NCBI RefSeq assembly: GCF_017745275.1
Contig: NZ_JAGHZS010000007.1
Span: 626,751 to 690,750, forward strand
Length of the DNA: 64,000 nt
Source: Chitinophaga sp.
Lineage (GTDB): Bacteria; Bacteroidota; Bacteroidia; Chitinophagales; Chitinophagaceae
Direction of reading: 5' to 3'
The notes beneath the pieces are model-generated. The model worked only from the letters and a program-made list of their open reading frames with translations. It made no database searches and was not told the origin of the DNA. The position numbers and the translations under genes are program-made. Positions 1 to 8,413 of the stretch are shown here, piece after piece (position 1 is the first letter of the stretch; every line of letters begins with the position of its first letter).

Positions 1-58
1 GCATTATCTTTATCGGGAAGGTAAATGATTGGTTATTCATCTTTCTAAAAACAAATAA

Positions 59-1015
59 ATGAAAAAAGCTGCGCTGCTTTTTACCTGCTTCATTTTATCT
101 GTTATTCCTTCCTTTGCCCGGCAAACGCCGCCGGATACGGTTAAAACCGGTATTTACATTACCAGCATACACGATATTGATTTCAAACAAAGTGAATACA
201 CCCTTAACCTCTGGTTGTGGCTGACCTATAAAAACAAGCAATTTGATTTTGTGCAAAACCTGGAGATTCCACAGGCCAAGTCTTTCACTAAATCTTTTTC
301 CACGATTGACTCCAGCAATGGGCGTATTTATTTGCTGATGAAATTGCAGTGTGTGATGAAGGATTCCTGGAAGATCAATAACTTCCCTTTTGACCGGCAG
401 AAGCTGCGTTTCTCTATTGAAAACTCCCAGTTTGATTCACATGCACTGGTGTTCCAGGTAGATTCGCTGGGAAAGCAGTATGATCCAAGATTTACGCTGA
501 GAGGCTGGAATATCGACAGTTTTAAAATGGCTACGGGTATCAAAGCTTATGAAACGGCCTTCGGCGATACTTCCATACCACGGCCACATACGGAATACAG
601 TTCCTTCCAGGTCAGGATCGGGATTGGCCGGGATGCCAGCCAGTTGTTCTGGAAAATGTTCCTGGGCATGTATGTATCTTTTCTCATTGCCTATATCTGC
701 TTTTACATCCATCCGGATAATATTGACTCCCGTTTTGGATTGGGCGTAGGTTCTTTATTTGCGGCTATTGGTAATAAATACATTATTGATTCTTCCCTGC
801 CGGACTCCACTACTTTCACGCTGGTAGATACGCTGCACGGCATTACGTTGTTTTTCATTTTTGCGGTGATTACTTCTTCGGCGTGGTCCTTACAGCTGAT
901 CAAAGCCAACAGGCCTGACAAAGCGCGCAGGATAGACCTGTTGCTGGCGCAGGTGGTGCTGCTGGTATATATCGTGCTGAATGTCTATTTTATTTCGCGG
1001 GCGCTGCGCGGTTAA
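59..1015 (+). CDS. Pentameric ligand-gated ion channel homologue
   Basis: Predicted cation or anion channel of the Cys-loop superfamily (prokaryotic pLGIC, GLIC/ELIC type). The 318-aa product begins with a signal peptide (about residues 1-20). A beta-rich extracellular domain follows, with the IHDIDF strand near residue 37 and a FPFDRQ motif at 109-114, the bacterial equivalent of the Cys-loop that ELIC also carries. Like other prokaryotic members it lacks the disulphide. Hydrophobic segments at about 198-217, 226-246, 258-280 and 293-314 fit M1-M4. The loop DSSLPDSTTFTLVDTLH (about 244-260) matches the M2-M3 linker and start of M3. The M3-M4 loop is very short, as in bacterial channels. Its stop codon overlaps that of the convergent gene at 1012. 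Ligand and ion selectivity cannot be read from the sequence. Family assignment is from recognised motifs, not a search. Confidence 0.82.
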   Translation: MKKAALLFTCFILSVIPSFARQTPPDTVKTGIYITSIHDIDFKQSEYTLNLWLWLTYKNKQFDFVQNLEIPQAKSFTKSFSTIDSSNGRIYLLMKLQCVMKDSWKINNFPFDRQKLRFSIENSQFDSHALVFQVDSLGKQYDPRFTLRGWNIDSFKMATGIKAYETAFGDTSIPRPHTEYSSFQVRIGIGRDASQLFWKMFLGMYVSFLIAYICFYIHPDNIDSRFGLGVGSLFAAIGNKYIIDSSLPDSTTFTLVDTLHGITLFFIFAVITSSAWSLQLIKANRPDKARRIDLLLAQVVLLVYIVLNVYFISRALRG

Positions 1016-1656
1016 TTAAATCGTTCCATCAATTCCTCGAATTCGATTTGTTCCGTTGTCATATGTTGGGGGCCGCCGTACTTTTTCAGGTACTTCCACT
1101 TTGCGCGCGCATCAATTTCGCGAGGCTGTATTTTGGCGCTGAGGGCGTGCACCGGGCGACCGGTCAGGTAAGTGAAGTCGGGTGTATAGAGTTCGAACTG
1201 CTGGCAGGGGAATCGTTTCTTCAGCTGATGATCATGATCCCACAGGTAGAGCACCTCTCCTGCTTTGTATTCTACTATAAATAAATCGCCTTCCTCTTCA
1301 TATTCTTTGGCCAGCGCCACCTGCAGTACATTTACACGGGTCACGCGGATACCGTTTTCCATTAACATCCGGTTGGCCAGTGCCCATCTTTTTTTCGACC
1401 GCCGCCGGATGCGATACATCTCATAGGGTGCCAGCAGTATAAAAGCAAAACACATAAAGGCAACGGTCCCAAACACCCAGGTGGCGATGCGGACATCAAT
1501 ACGTATAGCCATTTCCGTGAAGGCCAGTCCCGTTAGGAAAATAAAAATGAAATCAGATACGGTAAACCGGGATACCCGCTGTTTCATAGCGCTCCTTTTC
1601 AGCTTGTTTAACAAACGAATTTCATCGGCAAGGAGCGGCCGGTTAATTTCTTCCAT
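1012..1656 (-). CDS. Two-TM membrane protein of unknown function
   Basis: I do not recognise this 214-aa protein. Residues about 30-50 and 58-76 form two hydrophobic helices close to the N-terminus. A basic segment (YRIRRRSKKR) follows, then a soluble C-terminal domain of about 130 residues with alternating beta-like segments (VFLIVEYKAGEVLYLWD type). The topology suggests a membrane-anchored cytoplasmic domain. The 3' end overlaps the convergent ion-channel gene by three bases, so the two share no operon. The region upstream (1657-1891) holds a hairpin but no recognised promoter. Confidence 0.6.
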   Translation of the reverse strand: MEEINRPLLADEIRLLNKLKRSAMKQRVSRFTVSDFIFIFLTGLAFTEMAIRIDVRIATWVFGTVAFMCFAFILLAPYEMYRIRRRSKKRWALANRMLMENGIRVTRVNVLQVALAKEYEEEGDLFIVEYKAGEVLYLWDHDHQLKKRFPCQQFELYTPDFTYLTGRPVHALSAKIQPREIDARAKWKYLKKYGGPQHMTTEQIEFEELMERFN

Positions 1657-1832
1657 CTACAATAAGGTTGCTCAGGTAAAAAAAGACAATAGGCATAGAT
1701 CTTCCCGTTGGAATGTGAGCAAAAGGTAGTGAATTTTAAGAAAAGATACGCGTTCCCGTTAGACAGGAAAAGATAACCGTTTGTGAATGATGGGGATAAG
1801 GAAAAAGATTTTTTGAGAGTCCTGTTACCTGG

Positions 1833-1866
1833 CAGCAGTCACGCTATGGACATGGCGTGACTGCTG
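1833..1866. terminator. Hairpin downstream of the hydroxylase gene
   Basis: A 16-bp inverted repeat (1833-1848 with 1851-1866) has a single G/T mismatch and a two-base loop. It lies 26 bp beyond the stop codon of the minus-strand hydroxylase gene, so it probably ends or protects that transcript. There is no adjacent U-tract on the minus strand, so intrinsic termination is uncertain. The remainder of 1657-1891 shows nothing else. Confidence 0.5.
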
Positions 1867-1891
1867 TACACCTGCATGTAGCTTTTGCCTT

Positions 1892-2803
1892 TTAGCTTTC
1901 CAGGCAAGCCCTGTTTTCTTCTGCTTCCAGTTGCCGTTGCAGGTCCTTGCTGGTTTGGGAATTACCGTCGTGGCTCCAGCCTGGTGCGTACAACATATAC
2001 TTCAGCTTATCAGCCAATACATCTGTTTTCTTCATGTCCTGCGCCATGGCGATAAACTCATGGAATATGATATTTACAGGTCCCCTGTTCTCCAGTTCTT
2101 TCACCAATCCATATCTTACCTTATCTTCTTCCAGCTCTTCCTGGAAGGTGCCAAACATTCTGTCCCACAGGATCAGCAGCATACCCATATTCTTATCGAG
2201 GTAACGTGGATTGCTGGCATGATGCACACGGTGATGAGAAGGGGTTACAAAAATATATTCGATGATGGGGTGCAGTTTACCGATGGTTTGGGTATGTACC
2301 AGGTTACCATAAATCTGGGTTACGTAATAAGCCAGTAAAATATGGATGGCGCTAAAACCCAGTAAGCTTAGTGGTACAAAGAAAAACAGGCGGTACATGG
2401 GCTCAAATACGCTGGAGCGGAAACCGGTGGTCAGGTTAAAGTATTCGGAAGAGTGGTGTGTTACATGCACTGCCCAGAACAGGCGGATATAGTGGCCGGT
2501 AGCGTGCAGCAACCAGTACAGGAAATCCTGCAGCAGGACCAGCACCGTCCAGTAAATAAATACGTTGGGAATAATAAAGAGACGGTAACGGCGGTATACA
2601 AAATCCAGCAATAAAAAGGTACCCGATTTCATAACTACGTTTACCAGGAAGTTAACGCTCATCAGGTAAACGGTCGTTAATGTGTCTTTCGATTCATAGT
2701 GTTTCTGATCGTGTTTATAACTGAAGTACGATTCGATCAGACTTAAAATAATAATGGTCCCGAACAAATAAAAAATAGCCGAACTCAAAGTTGATTCTGT
2801 CAT
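1892..2803 (-). CDS. Fatty acid hydroxylase / sterol desaturase family protein
   Basis: Integral membrane di-iron oxygenase of the sterol desaturase/fatty acid hydroxylase superfamily, 303 aa. The diagnostic histidine boxes are visible: H100-x3-H104, H113-x2-HH117, H170 and HH191-x2-HH195. About four to five hydrophobic helices lie in the first 165 residues. The histidines should ligate a di-iron centre on the cytoplasmic face that hydroxylates or desaturates a lipid. In Bacteroidota such proteins act on sphingolipid, carotenoid or alkylglycerol-type substrates. Neighbouring genes give no clue to the substrate. The gene is monocistronic, followed by a hairpin at 1833-1866. Confidence 0.85.
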   Translation of the reverse strand: MTESTLSSAIFYLFGTIIILSLIESYFSYKHDQKHYESKDTLTTVYLMSVNFLVNVVMKSGTFLLLDFVYRRYRLFIIPNVFIYWTVLVLLQDFLYWLLHATGHYIRLFWAVHVTHHSSEYFNLTTGFRSSVFEPMYRLFFFVPLSLLGFSAIHILLAYYVTQIYGNLVHTQTIGKLHPIIEYIFVTPSHHRVHHASNPRYLDKNMGMLLILWDRMFGTFQEELEEDKVRYGLVKELENRGPVNIIFHEFIAMAQDMKKTDVLADKLKYMLYAPGWSHDGNSQTSKDLQRQLEAEENRACLES

Positions 2804-2975
2804 AGGTAATACTTTTCCAAAGAGATACTCTCCCGATTACAGGTTTATTTCGATTATAAGACGATTCCCGCGAAATAAACCCCTATACTACGACTAAAAA
2901 AGATTTCCTGCAAGTGCCGGCGGATAAATCCGTGTTTCTACTGGTTTTGCCAGTGTTTTTTTTGAGGTTACTAAA

Positions 2976-3662
2976 CTATTGTTTGCGTATGCGGTGGAAC
3001 ACAATTTCCCGGCGTTGCTCAAATCCCATATGCTGATAGATGCGAATAGCGCGCTCATTGGCCAGGGAAACGTGGAGATAAGACACGATGCCGGCTGCGG
3101 CATGATCCTGGCAAAGGCGATTGATTAACCGCTGGGCATATCCCTTTCCGGCATAATCGGTGCGGGTGCAAATAGCGCTTAGCTCTGTGAACCCGGTCAG
3201 GCGTATGCGTTCTCCGGCCATGGCTACAAGTTCGCCCTGCTGCCGGATGCCATAATAGTTACCCAGCAAACGGGTGTCTATATTATAGTAGCCTGGCTGC
3301 AGGCTGGTGATCAGGTTATACATATCCGTGGCATCTGCTGCTGTCAGGCGGGCAACGGTCACGCCTTCCTCGTCCATCATGGGTGGCATACTGTTTTCCA
3401 GCACCATCTGGGCACAGGGCAGTTCATGCTCCACCACCCAGCCTGCCGGCAATGGTGGCAAGTCTCCGATGATAAAAAAAGTTTCGTTGCTGTTCATCCA
3501 GGGATCCAGCTCGCTGATATTATCCGACTGAGGGTTGCTGCAGGCGATAAAGGGAACGATACCTGGTTTAAATCGTTTCGCATGTTCCGTTCCGGCTGCA
3601 AATGAGGCCTGTACGCTGGTTAACGCCCCCCAGGCGGGATTGTCTAATACGGTTTCCTTCAT
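2976..3662 (-). CDS. GNAT family N-acetyltransferase
   Basis: Predicted acetyl-CoA dependent acetyltransferase, 228 aa. The C-terminal half (about 130-225) carries the GNAT fold. Motif A appears as YAGKGYAQRLINRL (acetyl-CoA pyrophosphate loop), followed by the beta5/alpha4 signature LHVSLANERAIRIYQHMGFEQRRE, as in FR47/RimI-like members. The N-terminal half is divergent and may bind the acceptor. The substrate is unknown. It sits 50 bp downstream, in the same direction, of the UvrA-like gene, so it could be cotranscribed from the MarR-controlled promoter. Confidence 0.85.
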   Translation of the reverse strand: MKETVLDNPAWGALTSVQASFAAGTEHAKRFKPGIVPFIACSNPQSDNISELDPWMNSNETFFIIGDLPPLPAGWVVEHELPCAQMVLENSMPPMMDEEGVTVARLTAADATDMYNLITSLQPGYYNIDTRLLGNYYGIRQQGELVAMAGERIRLTGFTELSAICTRTDYAGKGYAQRLINRLCQDHAAAGIVSYLHVSLANERAIRIYQHMGFEQRREIVFHRIRKQ

Positions 3663-3712
3663 GGGGCTAATGTAAGTTATTTCATTACATCTGTTTTCAT
3701 TTTTTTGACAGG

Positions 3713-5989
3713 CTAACGGGCACCAATATACTTTTCCAGGAAGGTGCCGGTCAGGGAATGTGTTGCTTTCAGTATGGCGGCCGGTGTTCCCTCAAATATC
3801 ACTTTCCCTCCCTCCCTGCCGGCGCCCGGGCCCATGTCAATGATCCAGTCGGCCTGGCTGATCACATCCAGGTTATGTTCTATTACCACTACGGTGCTGC
3901 CCTTGTCCACCAGTTTATTCAGCAACACGATCAGGTTTCCTGCATCCGAGAGGTGTAGCCCGGTGGTGGGCTCGTCCAGTATATAAATGGCATTTCCCGA
4001 AGCCATTAGCTCGGTGGCCAGCTTAATGCGCTGCCGTTCTCCGCCGGATAAGGAGTCCAGTGGCTGCCCAAGCGTCAGGTAGGAAAGCCCCACTTCTGCC
4101 AGGCGTCTTAATACCGCCTGTATTTCTTCTTCTGAAAAAAAATCCAGTGCTTCCTGTACGTTAAGCCGTAATACTTCGTCCATATTTTTCCCCCTGAACA
4201 GGTAACCCAGTACCCTGGGCGTAAACCGGCGGCCACGGCATACTTCACAGGTGGTGATGATGTCATCCATAAAGGCCAGGTCCAGGGAAGTAACGCCCAG
4301 CCCTTTACAGGCAGGGCAGGCGCCTTCCGAATTAAAACTAAAGAGCGCCGGGCTGACCTTATTTGCTTTGGCAAAAAGTTGCCGGATGATATCGGAAATT
4401 CCCGTATAGGTGGCCGGGTTAGATCTCACAGAGCCTGCCAGCGCATGCTGATTAATACAGATGGCCTCCGGATCCAGGCGGGTAAATACCCCGTTGATAA
4501 GGCTGCTCTTTCCGGAACCGGCCACGCCTGTCACTACCGTTAATATCCCTTTCGGAATATCCACGTTTACCTGTTGTAAATTATGCAGGCTGGCATTGCG
4601 AACCGGGTAACTATCCGTCCATTTCCTGACCGTTTGTTTTACCTGAACAGGTTTTCGGAGACAGGTACCTGTGAGCGTTCCCGATTGCAGCAATCCCTTT
4701 ACCGTGCCCTCATACACTACCGTACCACCATGCTTTCCGGCGCCGGGTCCCATGTCGATAATATGATCTGCTTCCAGTATGACGTCGGGATCATGTTCCA
4801 CCACCAATACCGTGTTGCCTTTATCCCGCAATCGCTGCATGAGTACATTCAGTTGGTGTACATCCCGTGCATGCAGTCCTGTGCTGGGTTCATCAAAGAT
4901 GTATAACATATCCGCCAGGCTACTGCCCAGGTGACGCACCATTTTTACCCGCTGCGATTCCCCACCGGATAAGCCGGACGTTTCCCGGCTCAGGCTCAGG
5001 TAGCCCAGGCCGATTTCCGTTAAATGCGTCAGTCGCTCTGTCATCGCTGCTACCATCGTCACCGCCTGTGGCGCCTTTATGCGGCGTATTTCTTTTACCA
5101 GGTCGTTCACCTGCATGGCCGCATATTCCGCGATGTTTTTTCCATGAATAGTAGCACTTAAGATCTTTTTATTGAGTCTTGCGCCCCCGCATTCCGGGCA
5201 GGGTCCCTTCATCACCACCCGCTTCAGCGCTGACTGCAACGTTTTTTTATTCTCCTCCGCTTCCTTGCCCAGGAAGCGTTTGGTGAACCGGGGAATTACG
5301 CCCTCATACTTTGCGGAAGGCCACCAGCCCGATTTCGGACGAGGTGGCTTAATCTCTTCCTGGTATAACAACAACTCCCATTCCGCTTTGGTGTATTGTG
5401 ACAGTTTCTTATCGTTATCGAAAAATCCGGACAACACGTAGCGTTTCCATAAAGCGGTATTGACATCAAATGCGGGAAATAAAATGGCGCCTTCATTCAG
5501 CGACTTACTACGATCAAATAATTTGTCTTCATCTATTACCGCCACGGTTCCCAACCCCTCGCAAACGGGGCACATGCCTTCCGGGTGGTTAAATGAAAAC
5601 ACATTGGAATAGCCCACAAACGGGGTAGCGATGCGGGAGAAAAGTAGTCGCAATAACGAATAAATATCGGTGATCGTCCCAACAGTAGAACGCGCATTTC
5701 CCCTGATGGGCTTCTGGTCCACAATAATAGCAGGACTCAGGTTTTCCATTAAATCCGCATCCGGTTGCCCGTAATGTGGCAGCCGGTGCCGGATAAAACT
5801 GCTGAAGGTTTCATTCAACTGCCGCTGTGCTTCTGCCGCAATCGTATCAAATACCAGTGAAGATTTCCCCGAACCGGACACACCGGTTAATACCACGATC
5901 TGCCGTTTTGGAATAGTGATGTCGATATTCTTCAGGTTATTTTCCCTGGCGCCTTTGATGACAATCAAATTAGTGGAGTGATGCTTCAT
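3713..5989 (-). CDS. Short UvrA-like ATPase (UvrA2/DrrC type)
   Basis: ABC-class ATPase related to excinuclease subunit UvrA, 758 aa when started at the ATG at 5989. An open frame extends to 6100, but those extra codons run through the operator and divergent promoter, so I reject that start. Two ABC modules are visible, each with Walker A (GVSGSGKSS; GVAGSGKSS), a zinc module (CPVC...CPEC; CPAC...CEVC) and signature (LSGGESQR; LSGGERQR). Full UvrA is about 940 aa; the shorter length suggests loss of the UvrB-interacting region, as in the UvrA2/DrrC paralogues linked to tolerance of DNA-binding drugs. Divergent transcription from a MarR gene across a shared palindrome supports an inducible resistance role, which is inference. 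Confidence 0.88.
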   Translation of the reverse strand: MKHHSTNLIVIKGARENNLKNIDITIPKRQIVVLTGVSGSGKSSLVFDTIAAEAQRQLNETFSSFIRHRLPHYGQPDADLMENLSPAIIVDQKPIRGNARSTVGTITDIYSLLRLLFSRIATPFVGYSNVFSFNHPEGMCPVCEGLGTVAVIDEDKLFDRSKSLNEGAILFPAFDVNTALWKRYVLSGFFDNDKKLSQYTKAEWELLLYQEEIKPPRPKSGWWPSAKYEGVIPRFTKRFLGKEAEENKKTLQSALKRVVMKGPCPECGGARLNKKILSATIHGKNIAEYAAMQVNDLVKEIRRIKAPQAVTMVAAMTERLTHLTEIGLGYLSLSRETSGLSGGESQRVKMVRHLGSSLADMLYIFDEPSTGLHARDVHQLNVLMQRLRDKGNTVLVVEHDPDVILEADHIIDMGPGAGKHGGTVVYEGTVKGLLQSGTLTGTCLRKPVQVKQTVRKWTDSYPVRNASLHNLQQVNVDIPKGILTVVTGVAGSGKSSLINGVFTRLDPEAICINQHALAGSVRSNPATYTGISDIIRQLFAKANKVSPALFSFNSEGACPACKGLGVTSLDLAFMDDIITTCEVCRGRRFTPRVLGYLFRGKNMDEVLRLNVQEALDFFSEEEIQAVLRRLAEVGLSYLTLGQPLDSLSGGERQRIKLATELMASGNAIYILDEPTTGLHLSDAGNLIVLLNKLVDKGSTVVVIEHNLDVISQADWIIDMGPGAGREGGKVIFEGTPAAILKATHSLTGTFLEKYIGAR

Positions 5990-6007
5990 ACAGGAAATAA
6001 TTAAATA

Positions 6008-6038
6008 GTTAACAAAGTTAATGATTAACTTTGTTAAC
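6008..6038. promoter_or_regulatory. MarR operator palindrome over divergent promoters
   Basis: A perfect inverted repeat with 15-bp arms (6008-6022 and 6024-6038) and a one-base centre lies between the divergent UvrA-like and MarR genes. Each arm contains a TAnnTTTG sequence, the Bacteroidota -7 element: TAACTTTG at 6026-6033 for the plus strand and its mirror at 6013-6020 for the minus strand. A TTTG (complement of 6038-6041) lies 17 bp before the minus-strand -7 element. A MarR dimer bound here would block RNA polymerase in both directions, so the regulator should repress both itself and the UvrA-like gene. The palindrome is seen directly; binding is inferred. Confidence 0.82.
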
Positions 6039-6046
6039 AAATAGCA

Positions 6047-6481
6047 ATGATAATGCCTAATACCGCCGATCAACTGGAACAAGCCTATACGAACCTGCAA
6101 TGCCTCATCATTGCACAGGTAAACAGGTTCAGCACCGAAAAATTAACCGCCACCCAGTACCTGTTGCTGGATTACCTCATCCGTTGTGGCGCATCCACCA
6201 CAGGGCAGCTCGCCAAACAATTCCATATCTCTGCTCCCGCCGTATCCCGCCATATAAAAAAACTGGTGCAGGATGGATTGATTGTACAGGAAAGAGACCT
6301 GGAAGATCGTCGCAGTGCCTTTAATGATGCCACACCTAAAGGAGTAAAGCTGGTAAATGAAGCCAAAAAACTCCGGAAAAATATGACGCGTCAGTTACAA
6401 CAAATCCTTTCCGAACGCGATCAGGCCACCTTTATACGGCTGTGTAACCTGATCAAAACTTACCTCCACCCGGACGAATAA
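6047..6481 (+). CDS. MarR family transcriptional regulator
   Basis: Winged-helix repressor of 144 aa, a normal MarR length. The HTH is visible as TTGQLAKQFHISAPAVSRHIKKLVQDGLI (about 50-80), followed by the wing ERDLEDRRSAFNDATPKG with the D-x-R-S/R pattern typical of MarR. Flanking helices form the dimer interface. ATGs at 6047 and 6053 are both possible; neither has a clear Shine-Dalgarno sequence because the operator abuts the start. The divergent UvrA-like gene and the palindrome at 6008-6038 make it the probable local repressor, relieved by a small-molecule ligand. Confidence 0.9.
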   Translation: MIMPNTADQLEQAYTNLQCLIIAQVNRFSTEKLTATQYLLLDYLIRCGASTTGQLAKQFHISAPAVSRHIKKLVQDGLIVQERDLEDRRSAFNDATPKGVKLVNEAKKLRKNMTRQLQQILSERDQATFIRLCNLIKTYLHPDE

Positions 6482-6639
6482 CCCCTTTTTTAATATCTTA
6501 TGGAAACGTTAAACGTGTAGCCCTCCTACCGCAAAACACGTACCTTCGCCCTACCAAAACACCCACCTATTTACCTCCCTCACCGCTGTTATGCATAGCA
6601 GTCCACTGTTCGTATTGAATGACTTAAAAAATATAAAAT

Positions 6640-7398
6640 ATGAAACGACTGGAGAACAAAGTCGCCCTGATTACCGGCGGCGCAGGAAGCATCGGACAAA
6701 CAACAGCTAAATTATTTATCGAAGAAGGGGCTAAAGTAATACTGGTAGACCTCGATGAAATTGCTCTTAAAAAAGCAGCTACTGACCTCGGCAGCAACGC
6801 CGCCTATGTGGTGGCCAACGTCACCATCGCAGCAGACGTAGAAAGATATGCCAAAGAAGCCATTAAAAAATTCGGTAAAATTGATATCTTCTTTAATAAC
6901 GCTGGTATTGAAGGCGTTGTAAAACCAATTATAGATTTCCCGGAAGATGTATTTGATAAAGTAATCGCCGTTAACGTAAAAGGCGTTTTCCTCGGCTGTA
7001 AATATGTATTGCCACAGATGAACGACGGCGGCAGCATGATCATCACCTCTTCTGTAGCGGGTTTAACCGCCTCTCCTAACTTTATCGCCTATACGACCAG
7101 TAAACATGCTACCCTGGGTATCATGAAAACCGCCGCACTGGAAGCCGCTCCCCGGAAAATCAGGGTCAACACCATACATCCGTCACCGGTAGACAACCGC
7201 ATGATGCGCTCTATTGAGGAAGGATATGAACCAGGCAAAGGGGAAGATGTAAAGAAAGCATTTGCTGCCAGCATTCCATTAGGAAGATATGCCACGCCGC
7301 TTGAAATCAGTAAGCTGGCGCTTTTCCTGGGATCTGACGACAGCCAGTTTATCACCGGCGCACAATATGTAATTGATGGTGGTCAAACCACGAAATAA
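6640..7398 (+). CDS. SDR family NAD(P)-dependent oxidoreductase
   Basis: Classical short-chain dehydrogenase/reductase of 252 aa. The cofactor-binding TGGAGSIG is at residues 12-19, an acidic residue ends beta2 (LVDLDE, favouring NAD over NADP), the NNAG motif lies near residue 90, and the catalytic Ser and YxxxK (YTTSK) lie near 138 and 151. Full length with the usual C-terminal GAQYVIDGG strand. The substrate is unknown. A TACCTTCG sequence near 6540 resembles a promoter -7 box with one mismatch. A strong terminator follows at 7428, so it is probably monocistronic. Confidence 0.92.
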   Translation: MKRLENKVALITGGAGSIGQTTAKLFIEEGAKVILVDLDEIALKKAATDLGSNAAYVVANVTIAADVERYAKEAIKKFGKIDIFFNNAGIEGVVKPIIDFPEDVFDKVIAVNVKGVFLGCKYVLPQMNDGGSMIITSSVAGLTASPNFIAYTTSKHATLGIMKTAALEAAPRKIRVNTIHPSPVDNRMMRSIEEGYEPGKGEDVKKAFAASIPLGRYATPLEISKLALFLGSDDSQFITGAQYVIDGGQTTK

Positions 7399-7427
7399 GA
7401 TAGTTTATAGCCGATCCAATGATGCAG

Positions 7428-7460
7428 GCGACTTCCCCTGAAAAGGAAGTCGCTTTTTTT
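7428..7460 (+). terminator. Rho-independent terminator after the SDR gene
   Basis: A 9-bp GC-rich stem (7428-7436 with 7445-7453) and an 8-base loop are followed directly by seven T residues on the plus strand. It lies 29 bp past the SDR stop codon and is oriented to terminate that transcript. Confidence 0.9.
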
Positions 7461-7471
7461 ATCGCTCATCG

Positions 7472-8302
7472 TTATTTATTTTTTTGGGGAGACAGATCCA
7501 TGATTTCTATCTTCCTGAAATCAACCGGTTGACCCTCGCTCTGTAAGGCAATAAACCCTTCTGATAATAACTTTCCGTCTATCTTAATTTTCGGATCATA
7601 ATTATTGACTACACCACCACCAATCTGCGGTTTGGAATATTGCAAAACCGTATCGCCATTAATAATATGCGTTACGAGCGAATCACCCAACACAATCAAT
7701 TCACCCCGTACCCATTGCTCGCCTTCATATGTTTTAGAAGTAGACTCCAGGCAATGCAGGGGCTCCAGCTGCCCTTTATACACCACGTTGGTTCCCGGGG
7801 AACACATATTACCCGTGGGCCTGGGCTTGCCATCTCCTAAACCACCCAGTAACTGCATTTCCACAGAAATCGGCCAGTCCTGCTCCTTCGGCATGGTACG
7901 CGGATCCTGCGAGTGGAACATCACGCCACTGTTCAGCAACGTATACTCGGGTGCGGTAGGGCACCATTTTCCCACAAAACGATACTCAAACCTGAGGTGA
8001 TAATGAGAAAACGGCTGCTTGTAATAGAGATGCGCAAACTGCTCGTTAAAATCTCCGTATTCATCATACCGCACTTTGATAATACCATCTTCCACACGGA
8101 AAGTATGCCCAAAGTTATCTCCCACTTCATGGTGGTGAATTTTTACAATCCAGTCGTTCATATCTTTCCCATTGAAAAGGGACACCCATTTGCCTTTTTT
8201 ATCTTGCCCGGGGCTGTCTTTTGTCGCTGCGTGAAAACACGACATCGCGCCGGTACAAAGCGTCAGCGCCAGCATCATACCTGGAAAACAATACTTCTTC
8301 AT
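7472..8302 (-). CDS. DUF1080 (3-keto-disaccharide hydrolase-like) exported protein
   Basis: Exported protein of 276 aa with a DUF1080 concanavalin-like beta-sandwich. The family pattern begins at WVSLFNGKDMNDW (about 38-50). It continues through FRVEDGIIKV, LRFEYRFVGKW and NSGVMFHSQDP, and ends with GFIALQSEGQPVDFRKIEIMDL. The N-terminus is a signal peptide ending in GAMSC, an imperfect lipobox, so a lipoprotein is likely. DUF1080 proteins are abundant in Bacteroidota, and some cleave 3-keto-glycosides. No sugar genes are adjacent, so the substrate is open. Confidence 0.85.
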   Translation of the reverse strand: MKKYCFPGMMLALTLCTGAMSCFHAATKDSPGQDKKGKWVSLFNGKDMNDWIVKIHHHEVGDNFGHTFRVEDGIIKVRYDEYGDFNEQFAHLYYKQPFSHYHLRFEYRFVGKWCPTAPEYTLLNSGVMFHSQDPRTMPKEQDWPISVEMQLLGGLGDGKPRPTGNMCSPGTNVVYKGQLEPLHCLESTSKTYEGEQWVRGELIVLGDSLVTHIINGDTVLQYSKPQIGGGVVNNYDPKIKIDGKLLSEGFIALQSEGQPVDFRKIEIMDLSPQKNK

Positions 8303-8380
8303 AGAAATCTGCAGTTATAAGGTTGAATCAGCGTACAAAATAACTTTTTAATGCAAAGAATGAAAGGGTTTATTTATTCC

Positions 8381-8388
8381 TATATTTG
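8381..8388 (+). promoter_or_regulatory. Candidate -7 box (TATATTTG)
   Basis: An exact TAnnTTTG Bacteroidota -7 element lies 25 bp upstream of the ATG at 8414. No good TTTG was found at the -33 position, so the promoter call is moderate. Confidence 0.5.
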
Positions 8389-8413
8389 ATGCCGTTTAAA
8401 CTGGAATATATTA

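Noticed and set aside
5990-6100. Longer start of the UvrA-like gene
   Set aside because: The extra 37 codons run through the operator palindrome and into the MarR gene; the family N-terminus starts at the ATG at 5989.
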